From: Brevipalpus yothersi
Lineage: Eukaryota > Arthropoda > Arachnida > Trombidiformes > Tenuipalpidae
Assembly (NCBI GenBank): GCA_003956705.1
Contig: QZCP01000834.1
Span: forward strand, 325,380-389,379
Reading direction: 5' to 3'
Length of the DNA stretch: 64,000 nt
Position 1 is the first letter of the stretch; every line of letters starts with the position of its first letter. Below, one piece after another: positions 46,597 through 58,100 of this stretch. Both the position numbers and the translations under genes were made by a program. The notes below the pieces were generated by a model. That model was not told the origin of the DNA and did not search any database. It worked only from the letters and a program-made list of their open reading frames with translations.

Positions 46597-48547
46597 CTAT
46601 GAAGCATATTTCCACTCGCCAGACCAAATAGGTGTTCCTTTTGCAGGAGGCTTGAAACCTTTCGATTTTGATATTTCAGAAGGAGTTTCGATTCCCTTTT
46701 CACGGGCCAAATCCGAGATTTTGGCCAATTTTTTAGGTGTATGGCTTTTGAGTAAATCTTCTGGCTTCGTTGAAGAAATCAGAGAATCGATCAGTGAACC
46801 TGGAGGAGCTATTTCTGAAAACAAGCATCAGTAAAACAAATGATTAGTTCAAATGTCAAGCGTCAAACATTTAACATACATACCTTCTTTGGTTTTGGCC
46901 ACTTTTCGATGCGGAAGAATAATATAAGCGATAAAAAGAATAACAACAGTAACGAGGATGATTATAATAATCCAGAAGATCAGATGGCTATACGATGATT
47001 CTGGTTCAGTTGATTCTTGCAGTTCAAGTCGTACAGGACGATTTTCAATTATATCATCATCTACCTGAAAAAATAGATCTATCTTTCCAGCTTTCCAATC
47101 TTTCATCATGATATTGTCAACTTGAAAAGTTGCCTCATGATCTCTAACAGTTGTGGGCATGATCTTTCCCTTGGGTGACAATATACAAACCCTCATAAAA
47201 GTGTTTGTAAGACGCACTCCCTTGACGTGTACTTCTAATTTACCGTTATTATCGGTCATATTTGTTATGGATAAACATTTTTCGATAGGTTTTTGTGTAT
47301 CACTTTGGAGACATTCTCGACCATTCCAGATACATGATTGATCATTGAGTGATGCCAAGCGGCAGCCATAACAATCGTTCATCAGGAAACATGTGGTCAC
47401 ATTTAAGTTTTGAAATTCAAATTTCGCACTTGAGCCAGATAAATCTTTGAAAACAGTATGAATACCTAATCTGCCAGACTTAACAAAAGGAGAATATACA
47501 TAAAATTTACGAGAAGTATTTCTGGAACATATTGCCATACGCGCTCCATTTTTCTCATTTCGAAAGCGGCAATTAGTAAAATTATGATCTGAATAGGTAA
47601 TATTCGGAATCACCAGATACCAGTTTGCTTGATCAGTAAGGGTGATCATAAATGCTCTTGACTTGTAAGGATATCGTATCATGATGGGATGGCATGAGTC
47701 GATCTTGAGTGTAGATTCAAAAGCTATCGAGTAACTCAAGTCAATTGGGTACGAATTACTTTCTTGTTCGGCTGCTTTGATCACTCCTGGTACTGAGTAG
47801 ACATAAATTTGTAATTGCTTGCTTATTTGGTCTTGAATGAGAAAGAACTTTTGTTCCCCACATATCTGAGGGTCAGTGACGATAGTTCCAATCGCTCGAT
47901 TCTCTGGTAATTCAATTGTGATTGTTCCTGATTTAGATGTGTCTGATGGAAGTGAAGAGGTGCATTAAAATTCTGAGATAAAGAAACGTATCAATTTTAC
48001 CGTTATTTGTATAGATAAATTGGAACGTATCGTTCTCTTGGACAAGAATTAAAACCGAAGATGATTCAGGAATTGACACAACGTCCAACAGTTTTCTTCC
48101 ATTCATAGCATCAAACTCGATACCGTTCACATAAAATTCTCCTGAATCGGAGATTGCCAAAAACATTCCAGAAAGAGTAATAAACATCCTCACGCTGGTA
48201 GCACTGAATTCGCCGGGAAATTTTCTCTCTTCTGCTCTATCAGATTGGTATGACATGACGTGGTATATCACTTCTTTCCGCTGCCATCCTGACCAAAAAT
48301 AGGAACTCCCGCCTTTTTCCATCACAATACCTTGGAGACGATTGGAAGGTTTAAAGGTTCCCGGATTGAAACCTGGACAGCCTCCAGTTCTGGTTGGTGG
48401 ACTGGAAAGTCTAAAGAAATGACAGTATCCGTCTGAATAGAAGAATAAGCCATATTGACCACATTCTTCGAAGGCGAAGCTTTCGAGACTTCCAAAAAAG
48501 CTGAATACAATCGAGAGCCCTGTCAATATACTCATGGATATATTCAC
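46597..48547 (-). CDS. PSI/IPT-like single-pass membrane protein, copy 6 (divergent)
   Basis: Exons 48547-48001, 47942-46884 and 46814-46597, with introns of 58 and 69 bp, phase 1, give 607 aa. It is the most diverged member but keeps every landmark: signal peptide (MSILTGLSIVFSFFG), ESFAFEECGQYGLFFYSDG, the PSI-like module (CFLMNDCYGC, then CIWNGREC), the IPT-like segment with VKGVRLTNTFMRV, and a transmembrane helix (HLIFWIIIIILVTVVILFIA). The tail exon of about 73 aa starts EIAPPGSLIDSLISS and contains DLAREKGIETPSEIS, recalling ARDKGF of copies 3 and 4. It lies nearest the Dscam-like gene and is likely the oldest copy (inference). No lesions. Confidence 0.87.
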
Positions 48548-49198
48548 TCAATCAAATCTACTCAAATAGATGAAATAAAATCACGAGCCATATGCCAGGA
48601 ATAGAGCTAGATAAATAAGAGTATGATGGATTGAGGCACTTCCGAGAGATATTATAAATATACAATGAAAGATTCAATGAAAGAATTTCTAAAAAATCAC
48701 GACGAATATCCTTGATGAAATAATCTGAGAAATTCTCTGAACTCCAACCAATCTTTAGTCACCGAATTGGAAACTCATCACTATCACATGGAACAATTTT
48801 TAGAATTTTCATAATTTCAGAGTATTTCACCAAATCCAATCAATAGCCTCAACAATATAAATGATCGTTGATTGTTGAAAGCATTTTATGGAGTTATTTT
48901 TTAATATTTGAAAAATCATTTCACTTTTTTCAACGAAACTCTCTAAAATATTCACGGCTTATGATCAGTTTGAAAAATTAGGTGAAAATTATGGGGCTAA
49001 AAGTGATGAATGGGCCCTACCTACAAGATATGGTAGAGAAAAAGAGACAAGAGTTGAGAAAAACGGTTCGTCGTTTAAGTTGAATTGGAATGAATTTTAC
49101 TTCACCATTGTCATACATATCGTACCAAAATAGAATTTATCAATTATCAGAATCTAAACATAAAATTTGTTCGAATTATAATAATTTTCTCTTGACTT
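48548..49198. other. Spacer between copy 6 and the Dscam-like gene
   Basis: About 650 bp, AT-rich, with no coding signal. As both neighbours are on the minus strand it must contain the promoter of copy 6 and the 3' end of the Dscam-like transcript, but no specific element could be assigned. Confidence 0.5.
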
Positions 49199-52165
49199 TT
49201 AATTGATGACGATATGGCCAGTTTCTTTCTGATAACGATGAGGTACATCATACAGGTGATCAAATGAGCCTTTCCGTAAAACTCTAGCACCCATCACAGT
49301 ACGATATTCACTTTGATCGGCACATGTATGCACTTGATGATTGCCACGATATGCTTCACCAATTGCGGAGGTATTATAAACCGATGGACAATATACTCGC
49401 TGAGGTTCATAGAAAGATTCGTTTTTGGGTGTTTTATTGTAGGAATGCATGGATACTGAATCAAATGCTTGCTGACCTCCATCTGAATGAGGATGAATAT
49501 TGAAATAATTGAATTAGTGATAATCCGTTGAGTAGATTGCTCATATTACTCACATGATTCAGATTGATTTGCCTCATGATGAGTCTTATTCAAGAGGAAA
49601 TACACCGCGAAACCAGTCACCAAAAGTAGAACTATTATGGCACTGATTGAAGGTACCAAAATCATAAGTTCATCAGATACTCGATTCTCTCCGCTCAACA
49701 GCAATGGTGCAACTGTGCCACCAGTTTCGGTTAAAGTTGCGAACTGATACTTTGCCTCAGTGATACCAGCCTCATTTTTGGCCACAACCATGAGATCATA
49801 CCATGTACCAGGAGATAGATCTCGAATTTCCACTCTCTCATGGTGTGCAATTATGTGATTAGAAACCAGGATCCATTCGGGATTAAATTTTGGCTTGTAT
49901 TGGATTTCAAAGTGATCAATTGGACATTTTCCATCGGACCAGGTTGAAAGTGTCAGAGTCGTGTATGATATATTGCTTCGAATAAAACTTTGTCTACCTG
50001 GTGCAATGGGAGCTGGAAAGAATAGACAAGAATTGAACATTGAAAAATAGGGAAGTTGAAAAGGAATGTCGCTCAAACTACAGTATCGAGAGAACATAAA
50101 GTCCATCACAAGATTGTTAGAGTCTGATATGTGGAAGATGATAAATGGTTTTCTATGGTTGGGCTCAGTTATTTCAAACCAGTGAAGTATGATGCGTTCG
50201 AGAAACAATATCTTGGAGTTTAAAAGTTACTGATCAATTTTTCAATTAAAATTGAAATATATATTTTGATACAGAGATGGAGGAGAGAGCAGTAATGGAA
50301 TTCTTGATATTTTGACCATTCGTGGATGGAAATACATTGAAAAATTCTGAATGTAAAGCTATGATGAGAACCTTGATTGGTTGATAATTTGATAATCTCA
50401 TTAATCAAGGAATAAATTCAGCTAGCTACAAGGGTATAATGGTTTGTATTATGATGCTGGAAGAATAGATCTACTGAGCACAAATGTGTAACTTAGCATG
50501 ATACTCAAAGAACATTTCAGAATGAAAAACTAAAACATACGATCATTTATGATGGATCGTTTTTGAAAATAGCTTTGATTTTGCTACTTTTGATTAATGT
50601 CTAAAATTCAGCATTTAGATTGAAACTTTCGGCTCAAAGGAGCCCCAAAATGGGGAATGCATATGACAATATCATTAACTAGTACGATTCCATTTCATGA
50701 TAAATGAATCTAACTGATCTTGTATATAGCTAAACTTGATTCTAAGCGATTTTTGCTCTTTTTTTGCAACCACATTTCCATAGTCATTATGAGTGCATTA
50801 AGAGAAATGATCGAAACTACCGTAATACAGTGGTTAACATTGAGTTTGATAACCAGAATCCAAATGTTCAATACGAATGATCCATCATGCAGGGAAAAAG
50901 GGTATACAGAGAAGGAGACTTGAAATCGAAGACTTCTGCTTACCTGATCCATCAGTAGCAAACTTTATTTCAGTGCTAAATTCACTTCGTCCAACTTCAT
51001 TGTAGGCACATATTTTGGCCAAATATTTGGTTCCACACAATAGATTGGAAAGTAGGTATCGTTGATGACTTTTGGGCAATTTGATCACGTCATAAGTATC
51101 CGATTCGAATTTTTCTACTTTGAAATTGAGAATAAAGCCATATATTGAATCACGATCTTCATGGTGTACCGACCAAGTCAATGAGGCACTGTCGATCGTG
51201 CTACTTTCGAATGATAATTTTGGAGGTCTCGGTGGATCTATTGAAGAGAGAAGAAAGAACAGAGAAAACAATGAGAGAAGATGTTATCAACAGAACCTTG
51301 GTAAATATGGTTGAATTAGATGGTGGATTGTTACTAGGAGAATCGTGTCTGAATGAGGGTGGTTGTATAACGATATGTTGACGGAACGTGATGTGTTGAA
51401 CGTCATAATTCTCGCTTCATCATCTTGAGGAAGAAGGCAGGATATGAGTATTTTATCCTTGAAATTTTATCTTCCAAACAAAAAGTCCATAGTTCAAGGA
51501 AGACTATTCTGTATCAAATGAGCTCATGAGATATGGTCTGTTGTGTTATTTATCGAGACAGAAACTGTACGCCGATTAAAATGGTATGTATAAACTCATG
51601 ACTCAAACGTCTGAATTTCTTGAGGGAAAATCTTAAAATACGAACTGAAATTTCAAAAGTCTCAGGAAACCTATGATTCTCTCCAGTATATTGAAAAATT
51701 TCCAAAAGATTTTTGGGGAAATGCGCACTTTTTAGTGAAATCTTGAAAAAAAAAGTTCAGACAAAGGACTCAGCATTTCGATAAGTATGGCATTCGAATG
51801 GAATAATGCACAAGAAAAGAAAACCTTTTTGGAGAATTTTTCTCTAATAATTGGCCAAATTGTGCATCTAGCATGGAGCCTTGATTCAAGAGAATAGATA
51901 ATGATAGATTCCTCTTTTCTATATTCGGTTCGATTATTTGGAGCAGTGAATCAGATCTCTCTTTTTCAATGCTCTCATGGTTGATTTTGAATCTTTTTCA
52001 TTGATCAAATCACCTGAGTAGTTGTTCAATTTGTGAAAACTCATGTGTGGTTGTAGGATGCCCAGATAGACATCTCCCGCTAGACGTTCTTCTTCTTTGG
52101 AACTCAGTTACATTAAGTACAAAACAGTTCGATCATTCATAAAATTGACTGCTTCTAGGAATTCT

Positions 52166-52250
<85 letters not shown>

Positions 52251-52407
52251 GCTAAGTAAATTTCACTTTATGTGCATCACTTAACAAAATAAAGTAATCT
52301 AGAGTACATTACATTTTGAACGTACTGCAAAAGATGGCGCATTCAAGGAAGTGATATTTTCATATCTTACCAAACAATTCAGCTAATGGCCCGTGATTTG
52401 ATATTCA

Positions 52408-52479
<72 letters not shown>

Positions 52480-55083
52480 AAAATACCCGTGTAACATTCA
52501 GCATCCTCATCCAGGAAGAATAAGTTTATGGTGGAAAAGTTTTGACAGAGGAAAAGAATAGAAGTTGTACTAGGTGGAATAGTTTTTTCTCTTGGAGATT
52601 GAATAATAGTGGATGCTGAATTCTTTTTTTTTCGGAATGCAAACGAGAGATTGAAACGTTCAGATAGTGGAGATGAAGAAAGAAGAAGAGAGAAAACGTT
52701 TTCATAAAAAAAGAGAATAAGGCTTGAAACTGACCATTTGCGAAAGTTTGAGCGAAAACTTGATCCGAATATGGTCCTTCACCTTCCTTGTTGAAAGCTT
52801 GAATCATGATTGCATACTTGGTTGACTTGCGAAGCGAATGGATCACAGAGTAGAAATGTTTCACATTACTACTACTACTACTACTATCTGGATATCCAAC
52901 ACCATTAGACGATAATGTGTTACGCATCAAGCTATCATCGCTACCAGTATCATTTGAAATCGATGTTTCCTCACTGTTACTACTACCAGTCGTATGTGCA
53001 CCGGTGACAGGAATATGCATAGTGTTGAAGGTGAACGCTTCGGATGATCCAGCAATCTTGTGACCAATATAAAAGCCATCAACAAACTGTGCTACATTAG
53101 AATTTCGCATGATCCAAGTAACTTTGATGGATTTTGAGTCTATAGGCACTGCGCTTATATTTTCAGGCACTTCTTTGGGAGCTATAGAAGGAATAAGAAA
53201 CAAAAGGGGGAGAGAGAGAGAGAGGAGAAAAATATTTTGATGCATGTTATTTTTGCAGTTGAAAAAGTTTCCATAGAACTGAAAGAAAGTTGTGTGCTTA
53301 CCTTCCATTCTAGTTGTGAAGTGAAGCTCTGGACTGGGTAAACTTTTCCCAACACTATTTTCAGCTCGAACTTTCAGATAATAGTCGGTTAATGGTGTAA
53401 GATCACTTATGACAGCAGTGTTGGTGTTACTTCCACTTAGATACATACTTTTCGCCTCTGACCAAGTTTCTGTGAGTGAAACAATTTTTTCGATCAATAT
53501 TCAAACAGTATTTATTAATACATTCAAAGAGTAAATGATAAATTGCAATTTATCACACTAAGAATAAACTTACCAGATCCTGGGCGATATTCAATGTGAA
53601 AACCCAGTATGGGTGAATTACCGTTGAATGGAGTGGGCCACGAGATGGTTACTGATCGACTGCGAATTTGTATTACTTGCAATTTACTTGGAGGATCACT
53701 TTGCTCTTGAACGATCAACTTAATATGCAAATTAGCATGCCCATAATAATTAACCGCTGAACAGGCAAAATTAGCAGTATCATTGCGTGATGTAGAGCTA
53801 ATAATTAACATGGAAACTTTGAACTTTTCAGTTTCCTCTTCCCGAATCACATATGAGCTCGATACACCATCATCGGACACTATTTGACCATTTTTAAACC
53901 ATTCAATGTTAATAGGAAAAGTTCCAGTAACTTTACAAATAATCTCTGCCGTTTCTGATCGTTTCACGGTTGTCTTACTAGATAGTGGACGGATTTTAGG
54001 GGCTTCATTAACTTTAAGATACGCTGAAACACTGATTCCTTTGCCCAGACCATTGTTTGCTTCACAATGGTATACACCTTCATCACCCATAACCAATGAT
54101 CGAATCATAAGTGAACCATTTTCAAGTACATGGACCCTTGGACTACTCAGAATGGCTGTTGGTTCGGCTACTTGGGTTGGCACTTGTGAAGATGCTGGAT
54201 AGGCCACAGAGGAAGGTGTATGCTTCCAACGGATCACAGGTTGAGGCTGACCATCGGCTTGACAATCCATCAGAATGGAAGTTTCGGCGATCGATATTTG
54301 AGGTACTGATTGGAGAACAAAGTAAGGCTTGGTGCGAACAGTGAGCAGAGCAGAGTGACTGGCAGAAGAATATTGATTAAAGGCACGGCAAGTATAATTT
54401 CCCGAATGATGATGATTTAAATTTTCTATAATCAACGAGGAAACATATTCGGTGATCGAGACAATGTGAAATGATCCATGAGATTGATCACTAATGATTT
54501 GGCCATCTTTCAACCATTCAACGTTTATCGGTGGATCACCAGAAACCACCGAACACATGATAGATGTTCTCATTCCTTCTTCAAGATTGTTTGGAAAATG
54601 GAATGGACTCAATATTGGAGGTGCTATAATGCAACGAATAGATAGAAGAAAACAATAGAAAAAAATAATTGATTAATGTTCAGCCAACCTGTACATGAAT
54701 CTATCTGGAGAAAATTTATTCATCCATGAGCTCAAAGTAGAATAGATTTGCCAAGAGAATATCGCTGTTGTCAAATTGGAATACTTTTTTCTCTCCTCTA
54801 TTCTTCCATTCCTTACATCTAAAATGGTGCATTGATTTGAATTTCTATGTTGATACGAATACAGATATTCGTGACAGTAATTCCAGATAAATGAGCGAAA
54901 TTGGAATATGTAACAACTATTATCATCACTGGGTAGACTGTGTATACCCATACATAAGAGGATAAAAATTGTCCAGGAATTCCGCTTCTCCAAATCAGCT
55001 TCACTCAATCATGAGGATGAGCAAGCACGTATCCGGATCAAATGAGAAGCATCATTGATGATTGTGAATAGAAATGAGGAGGA

Positions 55084-55149
<66 letters not shown>

Positions 55150-58100
55150 GGTTATGGGTTGGTTGGGAAAATCGAAAATAGGATAGAAAATGGTAAAATA
55201 CGGAATGCATGCACAGAATATATTGTGAAGTTGTGTAAGAATAAAGTAGAGAGTGAGAGAAGAGAAGAGAAAGATAGAAGATAGAATACAGGAAGAGGAT
55301 AGGAATAAGAATCGTAATGGAATATCGAAAGTCGCTTGGGTGACACAGAACACAGTATACACGATTACGAATGAGTGAATTGAGATAGAAAAACCTCCAT
55401 TTTTCCAGCCTCCCAAAATGTAATCCATCATTTTGCTTGCCTGAATATAACTACCGACAAATGCCTGACGAACTTGGAGAAGAGGAAAGATAAAAAGTAA
55501 GGAAGAAAATATATATATATATATATATACACAATTCCTGGGATAGATAAATATTTTCACTAGTGGCATTTTATTGTGACATGATAATATATTGCTTCAG
55601 GTCTGTGCATATGTGGATATATCATAGATATATATATACACACAATTTATACTGATCACTTCTAGCACACACATACACACAAAGTGTTGCCCTTTTACTT
55701 TTAGATTCTATCGCTATGATTACATTTATTTTTGTGTGTAGACCCTCTATTTGACCAGTTCCAGTTGAAGTGGAGCAAAAGAATTATCACCACACTATGG
55801 GAAAATGATCAGATAATTGCAAGAATTGATTTGTGAACAGGAAATAGCACTTTGATATCACATTTCAATCAACAAAAGTTATTGAAGAGAATATTACGAA
55901 TCGATTGTAGTTATCATTCTTCACTCAACGAACACACACAATTGCAAACTTTCAACGTGAACATCTTTCTTTTCGAATGTGAGCAAAGATAGATCGAATA
56001 AAAATGTTATCCAGTAACTTACCAACAATTCGTAAATGGAATAGATTCTCATATCGTTCACCATCCAATGGTGAAACTATACACTTATAAAAGCCCGCAT
56101 CTTCCTTGGTGAGTGAAACGATGTTGACTCTCCCAAGTCCAATAAGGACATGCCGCTCTTCACTGGGCAATCGGCGGTCATCTGAATGAGAGTAAGAAAC
56201 AGATAAAATTGCCAAAAATCAATTAGAATCACTATCAGTGGGAGGTTTATAGAGTGGGAACGTGTGTTGCGTACTATCTGATGGTGGATGATGGGATCCA
56301 CTGATATGTGATCAAGTTTGAATCACAACCAGCATAGAATAGATTAATCAGGACAAAATCTATTACATTCTAAAGATTGATGAAATTCTTAGCATTCTTT
56401 GGATTTTCAACACACATACACACAGGCACACATTATTGGATGGATAGAGCCAAATCTTGGGGTAGCAAAATTGATGCTTAAGATAGAAAGAGAAAGAGAA
56501 AATAACACTTTTTGTGCTGGCAAAACAGTTTTTCATTCTCTTTTTTTTCCTCCTACCAGAGGAAGTCATTTCAGATTAGAAGCTTCAATAAGGAATACCC
56601 ATAGTTAGACTCTCATTTTCACGCTGAATTTTCAGTCCCATTATTGAAGGCTCTTATTTCCTCTCAAAATATTGATCGCTTGCCACATCTCAATCCACAA
56701 CTTCACTGATCTTTTCTCTCTCTCTCTCTCTCTCTTTCTTTCTTTTGGTCTTTTGTCTTTCTTCACCCTTCGTTTCCTAGGAAATCTTCATCACATCCAA
56801 TGAATCCATCTTAAAGGCAGCGTATGCTCATTATGCAAAACATAGGATCAATGGGAGGATGGAGGCTGAGAAGAAGAAGAAGAAGAAGAAGCTCAAGAGA
56901 GAAGAAGAGACTATCTTGGCCCTCTCACTCTCTCATCTTCAAATAGCTTCTCTCTCTCTTTTTCTCCTCTCTTTTCCACTTTCTTCGTGATTTTAATTGA
57001 CTCTCACATTCGATTATTACCCTTTATCATGGAGGTTGAAGGCCGACAAGAGAATGGAAAGAGAGAGAAAAAGAGAAAACACTTGAATGGAAGCTAATCA
57101 CCTCACTTCTTCGCTTTAAAGTGTTGCACCATACAGTATTCACCTCTCAAAATACAGTAGTGCAATCAAGTGGCTTATAAGTTCTCGTAGTGGCGAGCTA
57201 AGAGAGAGAGAGAGCAATGATTCTCATCTGATGAAACTGATGAATCTGAGAGGATGAACTGTTCAATACACAATTTGACATAAAGATCTATTCATTCGCA
57301 AGGTTCAGAAGCTTACGGTGGATGAAATATTTTCATTCATAGTAAGAGGTCCACCTTGTGGAGAGAGAGACCAATTGAGATGAATTGTATCGATCTTATT
57401 ACCGGGAAAGTAAAGACAAATATTTCTCTCGCCATTGTCGAGAGAGACTTCGATGAGCTGGAGAAAGGGTTTTGTAGTTGATCGAACAAGATGAGCAGTC
57501 TAATCAGTTTGTGGGTATATATATCCACTATTGTGCACCTTATTAAGCAAGAAAAATGATATTCCAAGTGAAAAAGAACTAAAATAAATCTCGACAAACA
57601 TACTGACAATAGATTGGATAGAACTCTAGAAGAAATTATGTTCCCACAGAATAATTGGATCTAATCATGAGTCTGAGACCATTTTATCACCTGACAATTA
57701 ACAGAGTGTTAAAGAAATATACGCCAACATGAAATGGAATCCAGAAATTCCTCAAGTTATCACACAGTTTCTCGGAAAGAAATCTATTCCAAATTATGAC
57801 ACTCAAAATTGATTTGCATCCCATACCGGTAGTCAGTAATAATTGGATTGTTTGACTCTTTCAATCTGAGGAAATATGATTAGCAAGATTTTGCAGGGCA
57901 TGTAGAGCATTAGTAGCAATCAGAATGTTTGTATAAGGATGAAAATTGAATCGAAAATCATTTGCCAAAGCTCCACTACCAAAGTGACCTCAGCTGTCAT
58001 TCTTCAGTATACACACACACACACAGACATCAACATCCACAGAGCATAAAAGATACATGCAAAAGCATCTTAGTATAAGAAAATCCGATTTAGTGTCATC

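Noticed and set aside
55009..55569. 186-codon minus-strand frame
   Set aside because: It lies in a Dscam-like intron and runs through (GA)n and (AT)n repeats, with no domain and no conserved splice phase.
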